Of a stretch of 64,000 nt of DNA, positions 32,470 through 42,236 are shown one piece after another. This DNA comes from G965216695 sp965216695 (GTDB taxonomy: Bacteria; Pseudomonadota; Gammaproteobacteria; Pseudomonadales; Azotimanducaceae), in assembly GCA_965216695.1 (NCBI GenBank), contig OZ244212.1, forward strand, positions 868,001-932,000, written 5' to 3'. Numbering within the stretch: the stretch's first letter is position 1; every line of letters starts with the position of its first letter. Made by a program: the position numbers and the translations under genes. The notes beneath the pieces were generated by a model. That model searched no databases. It was not told the DNA's origin and saw only the letters and a list, made by a program, of their open reading frames with translations.

Positions 32470-34203
32470 ATGAGCTTCAGCCGCCCGCTACTCGCCTGGT
32501 GCATCGCGTTCCTTGTAACGGGAACGCTGCTGCGCGCCGCGCTGATCCAGGCAACACCTACCGACATTTCCGCAACGTGGCTCTTTGTCGCAGGATTCTG
32601 GAGCGATCTGCAGGCGCTGGCAGTTACCACGCTGCCGATCGTCGTTTTCTCCTGGATTGGCACGCGCGTGATGCGGTTTGCGATGTTCGTTGCATTGGCC
32701 GTGCTGCTCATCTTCACAATCGCGGAACTGTTCTTCTGGTACGAATTCGAATCCCGCTTGGATCGTCTGGTGTTTCACTACCTCGCATACCCCGTCGAGG
32801 TGATTTCGTTTCTGGAAGATCAGTTCTATCTGAGCTTGGTGATCGTGCCGCTTGCCCTCGCGCTCGCGATCATCTACTGGCCGTTCCGACGTGTTGCGCC
32901 GATCGCTCCGCTGCCGGCGATCGTGCTGGCAACGTTGGGCGTTGCAGTCGTCGCGTTCGGAAAGCCGATCTTTCTGGGCGGAGACCGCTGGGCAAACCAA
33001 ATCGCAAGCAACGGGTATCTGGGCATTCTGACGGCCGCTCGCGTCGACGTTGCGAATTGGCGCGGACACTATCCGGCGGCCACATCCCCTGCACCGCCAG
33101 GCAGCAAGCGAAAGCGTTCCCCGCCGCTGTCCCACACGCCCCGCCACGTGATCCTCGTGATCGAAGAATCGTTCGCCGGAGCAACCTGGACACAGCCTGA
33201 GCTTCGCGCCAAATACCTCCCGGAATTGAGCCAGCTGATTCCGAAGAGCCTGTATTTTTCCGAGATCTACGCCACCGGGAGCCGGACGACCCGAGGCCTG
33301 GAGGCCATTCTGAACGGCTTTCCGCCACTCCCGGGAATCGCTGCGGTTGAGCGCGACGGCGTCGACCGCCTGCCGTCCCTACCCCGGACGATGGCGCAGA
33401 ACGGCTTCTACACTACGTTCGTGTACGGCGGCTGGCCCGACTTCTCCAACCTGAGCACGTACTGGCGTGCCATTGGTTTCGAGGACGTCTATGACCGCTA
33501 CGACTTCTCCGAACCGGCTTTCGAAACCAGCTGGGGCGTAGCCGACGAACTGCTGTTCGAAAAAATCATCACCGTAATGAACGCGGAAGTGGCGCAGCGC
33601 GAGCGCGTTTTCCTCGCGACCTTGACGGTTACCCACCACCGTCCCTACGACTTTCCGGCCGGTCGCGTTCCCCATGCCGCAGACGAGCGCTCGTCTGCAC
33701 ACGCGATGGCGTACGCCGACTGGGCATTGGGCCGGTTCCTCGAGAACGCGGCTCGAGAGCCCTGGTTCAACGAGACGCTTTTCGTGATCGTAGCGGACCA
33801 TGGTGCGCGCATTGAAGGCAGACCGTTGATTCCGGTGTCGAGCTACCGCGTCCCTCTGTTGCTGTACGCACCTGATCTGATCGAGCCCCGGAACATAGAC
33901 CACCTAGGCTCCACCATGAGCCTGGCACCAACGCTCGTCGACCTATTGGGGCTTACCGACTCCGAAACGTTCTTTGGCAGCAGCCTGCTTTTATCGGGCG
34001 GCGTCGCGCCCGTCGAGCACGATTACCACGTAGGCTTGATCGATGACCAGGGACTGACGGTACTACCCCGTGACCAGGCGCCGTTGGCCTGGGAGCGGCA
34101 CGAGGACGGCACCCTGACCCCCGCTCCCGCCGATCCGCGCACCGTTGCGCGCACCGCGCATTTGTTCGAACGCGCGCACGCGCACCTGTACCCAATCGAT
34201 TGA
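32470..34203 (+). CDS. LTA-synthase-family phosphotransferase (MdoB-like)
   Basis: 577 residues. Five N-terminal hydrophobic segments (LLAWCIAFLVTGTLLRAAL, VTTLPIVVFSWIG, FAMFVALAVLLIFTIAELFFW, and two more to residue 150) are followed by a sulfatase/phosphatase-fold domain. The metal and nucleophile region reads VILVIEESFAGATW with a later ATGSRTTRGLEAIL, where Thr of SRTTRG is the expected nucleophile. VADHGAR and THHRP are further ligands. It would transfer phosphoglycerol or phosphoethanolamine to an envelope glycan on the periplasmic side. Confidence 0.85.
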   Translation: MSFSRPLLAWCIAFLVTGTLLRAALIQATPTDISATWLFVAGFWSDLQALAVTTLPIVVFSWIGTRVMRFAMFVALAVLLIFTIAELFFWYEFESRLDRLVFHYLAYPVEVISFLEDQFYLSLVIVPLALALAIIYWPFRRVAPIAPLPAIVLATLGVAVVAFGKPIFLGGDRWANQIASNGYLGILTAARVDVANWRGHYPAATSPAPPGSKRKRSPPLSHTPRHVILVIEESFAGATWTQPELRAKYLPELSQLIPKSLYFSEIYATGSRTTRGLEAILNGFPPLPGIAAVERDGVDRLPSLPRTMAQNGFYTTFVYGGWPDFSNLSTYWRAIGFEDVYDRYDFSEPAFETSWGVADELLFEKIITVMNAEVAQRERVFLATLTVTHHRPYDFPAGRVPHAADERSSAHAMAYADWALGRFLENAAREPWFNETLFVIVADHGARIEGRPLIPVSSYRVPLLLYAPDLIEPRNIDHLGSTMSLAPTLVDLLGLTDSETFFGSSLLLSGGVAPVEHDYHVGLIDDQGLTVLPRDQAPLAWERHEDGTLTPAPADPRTVARTAHLFERAHAHLYPID

Positions 34204-34250
34204 CCGCGCCTCCGGATCACGTCCACGCACAACACCCATACGAACAACGT

Positions 34251-35195
34251 CTACACGAAGAGCGCCGAAACCGAGTGTCCGTTGTGAATTGCATCGATCG
34301 CATTGGCAAACAACGGTGCTACCGACACCTGCTCAACCCGCCCGCTACGGCGATCATCGGGAATGGGGATGGAGTTGGTGACCACGATGCGCTCGATTGA
34401 CGAATCGTCCAGCCGCGACCGAGCGCTGCCGGACATCACCGGATGCACCGCAGCCGCTTCCACGCGCAGTGCACCGTTGGCGATCAGAAAGCGCGCCGCT
34501 TCGATCATCGTGCCGCCGCTCGCAATTTCGTCATCCACAATGAGTGCATTGCGTCCAGAGACCTCGCCGATCAAGCCGACAGCGGTCGGCTGCTCGCTGT
34601 CGTCGTACCGCCTTTTGTCGATGATCGCCATCGGCAGGTCCAGACGGTTCGCGTACTCGCCAAGGTCCTTTGCTTCGCCAACGTCGCCGGCCACCAGTAC
34701 GCTGTTGTCGAGTTCCGTCGTGGCGCGCAAATGATCGCAGACGATCGGCGTCGCATTCAGCTGATCGACGGGAATCCGGAAGAAGCCCTGTACCTGGGGT
34801 GAATGCAGATTCATCGTCAGTACACGATCCGCACCAGCGGTTTCCAGTAGGTCGGCAATCAGGCGCGCGGTTATGGAGATTCGCGGGCGATCTTTCTTGT
34901 CGGAGCGCGCATACGGAAAATACGGCAACACCGCAGTGATTCGCCGCGCCGAAGCGTGCTTCAGCGCATCGATCATGATCAGCAGTTCCAGAATGCCGTC
35001 GGACACCGGCGGGCACGACGTCTGTACTACGAACACGTCTGCTTCGCGCACGTTCTCCAGGCATTGAAACATAATGTTTTCGTTGCCGAATCGTTTGGTA
35101 ACGCTTTGCGTGAGTTCAATCCCTAAACCGGCCGCAATCTCTTGCGCGAGCGCCAGGTGGGAACTTCCCGCAATCAGTTTGATATCGTTGGCCAC
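34251..35195 (-). CDS. prs: ribose-phosphate pyrophosphokinase
   Basis: 314 residues, makes PRPP from ribose 5-phosphate and ATP. It has an LIAGSSHLALAQEIAAGLG opening, FVVQTSCPPVSDGILELLIMIDA, the PYARSDKKDRPRISITARLIADLL loop, and the PRPP-binding signature LIVDDEIASGGTMIEAA. GTG at 35195 with GGGGGA upstream is chosen; the earlier frame start adds residues not seen in the family. It lies 70 bases after an M48 protease gene on the same strand. Confidence 0.9.
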   Translation of the reverse strand: MANDIKLIAGSSHLALAQEIAAGLGIELTQSVTKRFGNENIMFQCLENVREADVFVVQTSCPPVSDGILELLIMIDALKHASARRITAVLPYFPYARSDKKDRPRISITARLIADLLETAGADRVLTMNLHSPQVQGFFRIPVDQLNATPIVCDHLRATTELDNSVLVAGDVGEAKDLGEYANRLDLPMAIIDKRRYDDSEQPTAVGLIGEVSGRNALIVDDEIASGGTMIEAARFLIANGALRVEAAAVHPVMSGSARSRLDDSSIERIVVTNSIPIPDDRRSGRVEQVSVAPLFANAIDAIHNGHSVSALFV

Positions 35196-35265
35196 GCTTC
35201 CCCCAAAGCAACGGCGAGCGCATCGCTGCCAGTCACAGACCGGCAACCGCAGGCGCTACACGCAA

Positions 35266-36507
35266 TCAATCCAGTTCGACTTCGGACTCCAGGCTCTGAC
35301 AGATGAAGCCGCGTGATATGTGCAGCCGGTCGGCAATGCGGTCCAGCACGGCTCTCTCACGCTCCCCCACCGTTTCTTCCGCCCTGGCAACGGTACACAG
35401 GTCTCGCAGAACCTGCATCGCCTGCGGCGAACTGGCGTTCTCCAGCACCTGATTGATGCGCGCGTCGAGGTCCGCTTCCAGACTGTCGAGGTTGAGTTTG
35501 TCACTGAACGAGTTCTTACCGAAAAACTTCTCGAACACCGCGATCTCTTCATCCGTGATTTTGCCGTCGGCGTTCGCAACCACGAGCGCACCGGCAAACA
35601 GCAATCGCCGCATAATCTCGGCGACCTCCGTTCGCCCTTCCAGGTAACTGGGCTCCATCAACGCCATCAGTCGCTGAACGTGCACTTCCAGATCGTCCAT
35701 GGGAACGTCGCCCCCAAGCGCCACCGAACGCTCGAAGTACTGCAACGCTTTCACCCGCAGCGGGCTGAACGGGTGCGTCGAAAACCAGTCCTGCTGCGGA
35801 GCGCCCTGGCCCGGCTCTGCGTCCTGAACCTGCATCGCGTCCACCTGCTGAAGAAAATCGTCCAGGTGAAATTCGATCGTCGCACCCGACAGACCCGACG
35901 CTAGCTTGAACAACGCCCGGCCGACGGCGTCGAAATTGTCAGCACAGTAGGCACCGGCCCGGTCAGCCGATATCTCCGCGTATCTGGACCACGCGAACAG
36001 TTCCAACGCCAACTTGGGGCTCGGTCGCGCTTTGCCGCGCAGGATGTAGCCGATCGGAAGATCGTGATGGCTGTACACGTGGTGGCCGAGTTCGTGCCCC
36101 ATCACAAACCGCAGTTCGTCTTGGTCGAACGCTTCCAGCAGACCGGACGAGAACATTACGAACAACTGCCCCGCTTCGGGTTTGAAGCACGCAGCGTTGA
36201 ACTGTGGGCTTGCGTACACATACAACTCAAGCGGAATGTCGAGCCCCAGTTTCTCGAAACAGTGTTCTGCCATCCCGTGCAGATCGCCCGCCATACGGTG
36301 GCTCAGGCGCACGCTGGTGGACAGCAGGTGCCGACGGGTGCCGATCGGACCGGTTTCCTCAGCCCTTGCAATCTGTTCGTTGACCTTAACTACCGTCCGG
36401 TCTTTCATCAGCGTCCGGAACAGTTCCCGGTCGCTGGCGCAGCGAATCCGTTCGGCGGCATCGGCGGTATCTGCCCCGGTGCCATCGCTGCTCGATTGTT
36501 CGGCCAT
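35266..36507 (-). CDS. M48-family zinc metallopeptidase with TerB-like C-terminal domain
   Basis: 413 residues. The HELGHH motif at 138-143 supplies two zinc ligands and EISADRAG holds the third, as in M48 proteases. A substrate cleft feature (STHPFSPLRVKALQYFERS) follows. The last third (LLFAGALVVANADGKITDEEIAVFEKFFG) resembles the TerB helix bundle. No transmembrane helices are evident, so unlike HtpX it is probably soluble. The ATG at 36507 is chosen because the extra upstream residues are not family-like. Targets are unknown. Confidence 0.85.
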   Translation of the reverse strand: MAEQSSSDGTGADTADAAERIRCASDRELFRTLMKDRTVVKVNEQIARAEETGPIGTRRHLLSTSVRLSHRMAGDLHGMAEHCFEKLGLDIPLELYVYASPQFNAACFKPEAGQLFVMFSSGLLEAFDQDELRFVMGHELGHHVYSHHDLPIGYILRGKARPSPKLALELFAWSRYAEISADRAGAYCADNFDAVGRALFKLASGLSGATIEFHLDDFLQQVDAMQVQDAEPGQGAPQQDWFSTHPFSPLRVKALQYFERSVALGGDVPMDDLEVHVQRLMALMEPSYLEGRTEVAEIMRRLLFAGALVVANADGKITDEEIAVFEKFFGKNSFSDKLNLDSLEADLDARINQVLENASSPQAMQVLRDLCTVARAEETVGERERAVLDRIADRLHISRGFICQSLESEVELD

Positions 36508-36646
36508 GATCCCTCCGTCGAAGTTGTGTGACACCGCGCTGGCCAATCGGGCGCAACTCGCGCACGATCACAACGGTTACGCGAGTGTACGGGAACTATG
36601 CTGGCTTCTCACCCGGGCTCTGGGCGGACAGACGGTTTGTGATGCG

Positions 36647-37162
36647 ATGAAAACGCTGATTCGATTTCTGCTGATCTTGGTTATTGCGGCGGCGGCGCTC
36701 TCCACCGCAGCGCGTTACGCGGATGGACCGTTCGGGCTTGTCGCAGGCGGCGCATTCCGCACCGGTACCATGTTGGATGAAACACCGGATTGGCGCGCTC
36801 TGGCGGACCGCGCCACGGTAGAGCTGCAACTGGTAGAACCTCCGCGGTCGCGCACCACCTGGATCCTGCTCGTAGACGGCGACGCATACATTCCATGCGC
36901 GTTCATGAATACGACCTGGGGCCGGTTATGGAAGCGCTGGCCGCTCGAAGCCGCGCAGGACGGTCGCGCGCTGCTACGAATCGACGACCGGATCTACGAG
37001 CGTCAGTTAACGCGCATCACCCAGGGTGAGGTAGTAGCCGCCGTTGTCGAACGACTCTCAGACAAGTACGACGTAACGGCATCCGTACCCGACGTGGCCA
37101 GCGGCGCGTTGTGGTTGTTCCGGCTCGACGCGCGTGAGAATCCGGGACTCGCAACACGCTGA
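36647..37162 (+). CDS. hypothetical membrane-anchored protein
   Basis: 171 residues. An N-terminal anchor (FLLILVIAAAALSTAARYA) precedes a periplasmic domain with DGPFGLVAGGAFRTGTML. Its ELQLVEPPRSRTTWILLVDGDAYIP and GRALLRIDDRIYERQLTRI look like a split-barrel flavin-binding fold, but no flavin motif is clear. It is found between the M48 gene and the prohibitin-like gene, both on the other strand. Confidence 0.65.
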   Translation: MKTLIRFLLILVIAAAALSTAARYADGPFGLVAGGAFRTGTMLDETPDWRALADRATVELQLVEPPRSRTTWILLVDGDAYIPCAFMNTTWGRLWKRWPLEAAQDGRALLRIDDRIYERQLTRITQGEVVAAVVERLSDKYDVTASVPDVASGALWLFRLDARENPGLATR

Positions 37163-37187
37163 TGACCGCGAATCAGGGCCCGGGCAG

Positions 37188-38111
37188 TTACCGCGTGGCG
37201 GCGCCCTGCAACCCGTCGATATTGATCAGCGGGATCGCTCCCTCCCCCGATACCTGCGGCAGCTTGCCGTTCCACTTCTCTGCCAACCGCAATTGAATGA
37301 GCGCCGGGTTGCCTTTCAGTGCCTGAGCTTCCCGACGGATCGCTTCCGCCCGCGCTTTGGACGCCACTTCGATCTCGTAGGCCTCCGCATCCGCCGCCAG
37401 CGTGCGCTCTGCCGCGGCCGCTTCCGCCTGAGTTACCCGCCGCAGCTTGTCGTTTTTGGCCTTCAGCGCTTCCTGCTCGGCTTTTACCTTCTCTTCGATC
37501 GCGCGATTGAACTCCGGCGAAAAGTCGAAGTCCGTGATTGCTACGTTCGCAATAGCCAGCGCACCCTGTACGCCCTTCTGCTCCAGGGTCACGGAAATGA
37601 AATCGTCAATCGCTTTCTGAATCTCGGCTTTCACCTCCGAGCGTTTTGTGACGAGTTGCTCTGCAGTGTAGCGCGCGGTGATCGCCTTAACCGATTCCTG
37701 AATCGCCGGCGCAATCAATGTGGTGGCAACCACAGCGCGCGTGCCGATCTTCTGATACGTCAGCGGCGCAACCGGGCCGCTGAGTGAATACTGTACGGTA
37801 ACGTTGGTGCTGACGATCTGCAGGTCCTTCGACGCGGACGACGCATTACTTTCGGCACGGGTGAGGCGAACATCAATCTCCTCCACCTTGTCGAGAAACG
37901 GCTTCTTGAAGTGAAACCCTTCGTTCAACGCTTCGGGTTGTACCGCGCCGAGGGTGCGAACAACGCCCACGTGGCCGCTGTTCACGATCACAAAAAAGTC
38001 GCCTAGCAGAAACAGCACGGCCCCCACTGCGATCAGCGTGACCACCGCGGCCGGTGCCAGGCGTTTAGGGGAGAACGAGTCAACGTTGCCGTTGCGCGAC
38101 GATCGAGCCAT
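37188..38111 (-). CDS. prohibitin-family (SPFH) membrane protein
   Basis: 307 residues. One N-terminal transmembrane segment (VVTLIAVGAVLFLLGDFFVIV) precedes an SPFH domain (VNSGHVGVVRTLGAVQPEALNEGFHFKKP). A long charged coiled coil follows (AIEEKVKAEQEALKAKNDKLRRVTQAEAAAAERTLA). Prohibitins assemble into ring-like membrane scaffolds, often with FtsH. Start at 38111 is taken because the preceding open residues are not typical. It ends 25 bases from the preceding gene's end on the opposite strand. Confidence 0.85.
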   Translation of the reverse strand: MARSSRNGNVDSFSPKRLAPAAVVTLIAVGAVLFLLGDFFVIVNSGHVGVVRTLGAVQPEALNEGFHFKKPFLDKVEEIDVRLTRAESNASSASKDLQIVSTNVTVQYSLSGPVAPLTYQKIGTRAVVATTLIAPAIQESVKAITARYTAEQLVTKRSEVKAEIQKAIDDFISVTLEQKGVQGALAIANVAITDFDFSPEFNRAIEEKVKAEQEALKAKNDKLRRVTQAEAAAAERTLAADAEAYEIEVASKARAEAIRREAQALKGNPALIQLRLAEKWNGKLPQVSGEGAIPLINIDGLQGAATR

Positions 38112-38195
38112 GTATTTCTCCAGCGTGTGGGTTAAAGCGACTTTAGGCGCGTGCGCCGCGAAAGCCAATCACGCTTACGCGCTCAAAGAAACGCG

Positions 38196-38699
38196 TTAAT
38201 CGGCTACCACGCGGTCGGACGAACGTTCGCCGTCGGTTGGATCCGCCTTGCGGCCGGGCGCTGCGAGCGTGGTGTCCACCTCGGCGTTCGGTGCCTCCGA
38301 CGCCCCCGACGCCTCATCGCGCTCAGCAGCGTCGGGCGATTGCGAACCCGCCGTTTCCAAGTCGGCCGGCGGTGCGCGCTCGTGGTCCTGCGGCCCCTCT
38401 GAAAGCAGCAGCCTGGTGTCGTCGCCGTCGCGGCAAAGGCGCTCGGAACTCGCCGCCAAATGCTCATGCAATTCCTGATAACTTCTATTCAACTGTCTGA
38501 ATTTATTTGCCGTTTCCCTGAAATCGTCGGTTACCTGCTGCCGATACCGCTCGTGCTCCGCACGCGCTTCATCGAGCGCTCGGCGCGCCTGGGATGCTGT
38601 AGCACCTTTCACGGAGAAGCGGCCGATGAGATAGCCAACCAGCAACGCCACAATCCCGGTACCTCCGGCCACCAGAATGACAAACTCCGCATCGCTCAC
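38196..38699 (-). CDS. zapG: YhcB/ZapG-family membrane protein (DUF1043)
   Basis: 167 residues. A single N-terminal helix (VILVAGGTGIVALLVGYLIGRF) is followed by a coiled coil (ARRALDEARAEHERYRQQVTDDFRETANKFRQLNRSYQELHEHLA) and an acidic disordered tail. This is the form of YhcB/ZapG, a gammaproteobacterial cell-envelope and division protein. The long acidic tail is longer than in E. coli and may be lineage-specific. Confidence 0.85.
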   Translation of the reverse strand: MSDAEFVILVAGGTGIVALLVGYLIGRFSVKGATASQARRALDEARAEHERYRQQVTDDFRETANKFRQLNRSYQELHEHLAASSERLCRDGDDTRLLLSEGPQDHERAPPADLETAGSQSPDAAERDEASGASEAPNAEVDTTLAAPGRKADPTDGERSSDRVVAD

Positions 38700-38921
38700 C
38701 GTTGTTTCCTCCGCTCCTTCTATCCTGCCCGCCCGCTACTCCCCGCGCGTAACTGCCCACGCGGTTGGCTGACATTTTAACGATTCATCGCCCGCGTACG
38801 ATCCGGGAACGGTGCCACCTCGTAACGAGCCTGTAACCGTACGACACGCACACCGTTCAACCCGGCATTTGCGCGGTGCTGTCGGTACAATGAACGACAC
38901 GACTTACCGTTGGAATTCGCA

Positions 38922-39893
38922 GTGAGCAAAACCCTTTTCTATCTCGCCGCCGCCGCGGTCGTGATCCTACTCGCCATCTACAGTCTGCGCAGCGGCGACA
39001 CTTCCGTGGACGTACCTGCTGTGCCGGCGGAAGCGATCGTAAGCGCGGGCGACCCAAACCCGCAGGATGCACGACCCCAGACGCTCGCTGCTCCCGAAGC
39101 GCCGCGAGAGGCCGCGACACAGGCCACTGACGACAGCACACCCGAAATCGCCGTAGATTCCGCGCCTCCCGCCGGTCAGAGCGACGCAGCCAGATCAGAC
39201 ACCGCTCCGTCCGATACGTCGGGATCGTCGGGATCGTCGGACACGGCGGAACCAGACCAGGGCGAGACTGACGAGACCAGCGCTTCTGCCGCATCGCGTA
39301 CCGCCATAGACGAGGACGTTGCCGTCGCCGCGCAACCCAACGACGCCGATACCTCTTTGGACCCCGCGCAAGCCACCAATAACGATTCGCAGCGGCCGAA
39401 AGAAACTGAAGCCGCCAGCGCAACCGCACCTGCCGCGAATGACGCGGAGGATTCCGGCCCGTCCCGCAAAACAACGGTGGACACATCTCCCCCAGGCGCC
39501 GTTACGCCCGCCGCGGTTCGCGCGCTCGTGCGGCCGCACCCCGGCAAATCCGTGCTCGTCGCGTTCTGGTCCGCCGACTGCAGCGGCTGCGAAACGATGT
39601 TCGATTGGCTGAACCGCGTATCGAACACGTACGGCAACCAGGGGTTGCACGTGATCGCGGTCGCGCAGGATGCGCACCGCGACAACGCGATGGCGTTTCA
39701 TCGACGCCACGGGCCCGAGCTCGATACCATCTACGACGAGAACCGCTCTCTGGCGTCCACATTCTGGATTCAAACCGTGCCGAGTCTCTTTCTGCTGAGC
39801 GACAAAGGCGCGCTGCTTGCGCGGTTCGATGCGTTCGATGTGAGCCAGACACAGCGCTACAACGATGCCATTCGACGTGCCCTCGGAGAATAA
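38922..39893 (+). CDS. thioredoxin-like protein on a membrane anchor with long acidic linker
   Basis: 323 residues from GTG at 38922. It has a transmembrane helix near residues 4-21 (TLFYLAAAAVVILLAIYSL), then about 170 residues of Ala/Pro/Asp/Thr-rich low-complexity linker. A thioredoxin-like domain (PGKSVLVAFWSADCSGCETM, RHGPELDTIYDENRSLASTF, QTVPSLFLLSD) ends the protein. The CSGC pair is present, so a redox role in the periplasm is reasonable. An upstream TTG at 38910 is less likely. Confidence 0.75.
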   Translation: MSKTLFYLAAAAVVILLAIYSLRSGDTSVDVPAVPAEAIVSAGDPNPQDARPQTLAAPEAPREAATQATDDSTPEIAVDSAPPAGQSDAARSDTAPSDTSGSSGSSDTAEPDQGETDETSASAASRTAIDEDVAVAAQPNDADTSLDPAQATNNDSQRPKETEAASATAPAANDAEDSGPSRKTTVDTSPPGAVTPAAVRALVRPHPGKSVLVAFWSADCSGCETMFDWLNRVSNTYGNQGLHVIAVAQDAHRDNAMAFHRRHGPELDTIYDENRSLASTFWIQTVPSLFLLSDKGALLARFDAFDVSQTQRYNDAIRRALGE

Positions 39894-39945
39894 CCGCTGA
39901 GTTTGCCGACCGCGATCGGTCGCGCCCACGCCCACGTCCGGTGGA

Positions 39946-41682
39946 ATGACCCGCAGGCCAATGAGCGTTCCGGCTAGCCGCGGTGTATCGCTGGTGGTCG
40001 GTGTGACCGGCCACCGGGACCTGCTGGATGCCGAGTTGCCCGTGCTGCGCGAACAGCTCGACGCGTTCTTCCTGACGCTCGCGAAGCAGTTTCCCGATCT
40101 GCCGATTACCGTGCTCACTGCGCTCGCCGATGGGGCCGATCGCCTTGCCGCTGACGCAGCGCGCGCCGCCGGGCTCGATGTCATCGCACTCCTCCCCATG
40201 CCCTGGTGCGACTACGTGGAGGACTTCGACGACGACGCAGCCGCCGAGATCGAACAATACCGCCGCGACTACGACGTGATAGAACTGCCCTGGCAGAGCG
40301 GTGAACCGGGCGTGGACGCAACCAACCGAGAGCTGCAATACGCGCACCTGGGCGTCTATCTGGCAGCGCACAGCCACATTCTGCTGGCGCTGTGGGACGG
40401 CAAGGCATCGGACGCAACCGGTGGCACCGCGGAGGTCGTCCGGTTCCATCAGTATGACGTGATCGACCTGCTCGCCAGCGGCCAGTATCGAACGTCGATC
40501 GATTACACAGACGACGAGAGCGATCTGGTGTACCAGATCGTCTGCTCACGCCGGCACACGGGAGGCCCCGCCGAAGGCATGCACGCGGGGGACGCATTCT
40601 GGCTGACACGCGACGACCTGACGCCGCGCACGCATCAGTTACCCAAGCGCTACGCACGCGTGTTCGAACAGATGCAAACGTTTAACCGAGACACCGTAGC
40701 GCACACCGCAGTTAATGGTGACTCGGAACTGGCCCGCCACCTGGACGCCCGGGGCGCGGAGCACACACACGGCATTCGGCGCCTCGTCGGCCTGTTTGAA
40801 GCAGCCGACGAACTCGCAATCCGCTTTCAGCAGCGGCTTCGACACGCCACGCTCGCCGGCTACACCTTTGCGCTGATCGCGGGTTTGAGCTTCATCGTAT
40901 ATGCCGACTTCCCGGATCAGGAGACCATGATCTACGCGTACCTCGCCTGCACCGCGATAACGCTGGCTATATTCTCCCTGACCCAGCGCATGGACTGGCA
41001 CCGCAAGTACCTGGACTACCGGGTTCTGGCAGAAAGCATTCGCGTGCAGTACTACTGGGCGATGGCGGGCGTGTCGATGCACAACCGTAGTCGCTTCAGC
41101 CACGACACATTCCTACAGGGGCGCGATCTGGACCTGGGTTGGATTCGCAACGTAATGCGCAACGCAGCTCTGTTTTCCGATGCGCTGCCGCGCCCCGATC
41201 ACGACGACGGCATGATCCCGCACGTGATCGAGCATTGGGTCGGAACCGAGGCGGGTGGGCAGCTGGGCTACTATCAGGTGAAGGCGGGCGATCAGCTCAA
41301 CCGTCACCTGAACACCACTCGCCTCACCACCGCGTGCTTCATCTGCGGACTGCTCGTGGCCGTCGCGCTGGCCGCGTGGCAGCACGACCTGGACGCGCTC
41401 GCCAACAACCTGATGGTCGCGTTGATGGGCTTTTTGCCAATGCTCGCCGCCGCTCGCAACAATTACGCGCATCGCAACGCGAATCGGGAATTGGTAGCCC
41501 AGTACGCCCACATGCGCCTGATGTTTGGTAATGCGCGCCGTATGCTCGACCGAACCGAAGATCCAGTCGAACGACGCGAGATTCTGACCGACCTGGGCGA
41601 AGCAGCACTGCACGAGAACGCGCAATGGCTGCTGCGCCAGCGCGAGCGGCCACTTCCGGGCGGCGAGGTGATCGACACCTAA
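39946..41682 (+). CDS. SLOG-domain protein with two pairs of transmembrane helices
   Basis: 578 residues. Residues about 14-155 form a Rossmann-like SLOG/LOG domain: LVVGVTGHRDL and VLTALADGADRLAADAARAAG are the nucleotide-sensing signature. A middle region (200-300) precedes TM helices near 302-321 and 328-346, then a second pair near 461-479 and 484-502, each followed by charged helices. In the SLOG literature such proteins are predicted second-messenger-activated or defence effectors. No nucleotide cyclase of the usual defence kind is nearby. Start may also be the ATG at 39961. Confidence 0.75.
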   Translation: MTRRPMSVPASRGVSLVVGVTGHRDLLDAELPVLREQLDAFFLTLAKQFPDLPITVLTALADGADRLAADAARAAGLDVIALLPMPWCDYVEDFDDDAAAEIEQYRRDYDVIELPWQSGEPGVDATNRELQYAHLGVYLAAHSHILLALWDGKASDATGGTAEVVRFHQYDVIDLLASGQYRTSIDYTDDESDLVYQIVCSRRHTGGPAEGMHAGDAFWLTRDDLTPRTHQLPKRYARVFEQMQTFNRDTVAHTAVNGDSELARHLDARGAEHTHGIRRLVGLFEAADELAIRFQQRLRHATLAGYTFALIAGLSFIVYADFPDQETMIYAYLACTAITLAIFSLTQRMDWHRKYLDYRVLAESIRVQYYWAMAGVSMHNRSRFSHDTFLQGRDLDLGWIRNVMRNAALFSDALPRPDHDDGMIPHVIEHWVGTEAGGQLGYYQVKAGDQLNRHLNTTRLTTACFICGLLVAVALAAWQHDLDALANNLMVALMGFLPMLAAARNNYAHRNANRELVAQYAHMRLMFGNARRMLDRTEDPVERREILTDLGEAALHENAQWLLRQRERPLPGGEVIDT

Positions 41683-41712
41683 AACAAACGACAAACGGAA
41701 TCAAGTAAACGT

Positions 41713-42150
41713 ATGAGTAACGTGAATGTCCGTGTTAAACAAGAAATAGAAGATTTACACGCTTTCTTCTGCGAATGGTTTGGAGGCAATATTCCTGAAA
41801 CACACTTCGAACGCTACTTCTCGGCCCGTTTTGCTCGCGACCTAGTCTTCATTCCTCCTGCAGGACGTTCGCTCGGTTTGGCGGACTTAACCCAGAGTAT
41901 CTATAAAGGCTACGCAAGCAACTCTGACTTTAGGGTACAAATTCGCAATGTTGTTGTACGGCATACGTTTTCAGACCATGTGCTCGCCACCTATGAAGAA
42001 TGGCAACGCAATGCGTTGGCATCCACTCCCGCCGACAATGGTCGTATCGCAACTGTGTTGTTTGAGTTAGGTGATCAGTTGATCTGGCACCACATTCACG
42101 AAACTTGGTTGCCACTATCGGTAATGGAGAAAGGTCCCTACAACTTCTAG
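41713..42150 (+). CDS. NTF2-like (DUF4440-like) hypothetical protein
   Basis: 145 residues, probably cytosolic. A cone-shaped NTF2 pattern (EIEDLHAFFCEWFGGNIPET, ATYEEWQRNA, FELGDQLIWHHIHETWLP) is visible but no active-site residues. The codon use and base composition look AT-richer than its neighbours, suggesting recent arrival. It begins 30 bases after the SLOG gene on the same strand. Confidence 0.6.
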   Translation: MSNVNVRVKQEIEDLHAFFCEWFGGNIPETHFERYFSARFARDLVFIPPAGRSLGLADLTQSIYKGYASNSDFRVQIRNVVVRHTFSDHVLATYEEWQRNALASTPADNGRIATVLFELGDQLIWHHIHETWLPLSVMEKGPYNF

Positions 42151-42210
42151 ACACCCAGGACGCATCCATACTCAGCCGGTCAGACCTGGCCAATAGGACT
42201 CGACTCTGCG

Positions 42211-42231
42211 GCGTTACCCGAGCAGTAACGC
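42211..42231 (+). terminator. candidate hairpin between convergent genes
   Basis: GCGTTAC and GTAACGC form a 7-bp perfect stem with loop CCGAGCA, between the NTF2-like gene and the convergent next gene. It has no T run; weak evidence. Confidence 0.4.
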
Positions 42232-42236
42232 TCAGG

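Noticed and set aside
39195..40449. Long minus-strand open frames opposite the thioredoxin-like and SLOG genes
   Set aside because: They mirror the low-complexity GC-rich linker of the plus-strand gene. They have no ribosome site and no recognisable protein.
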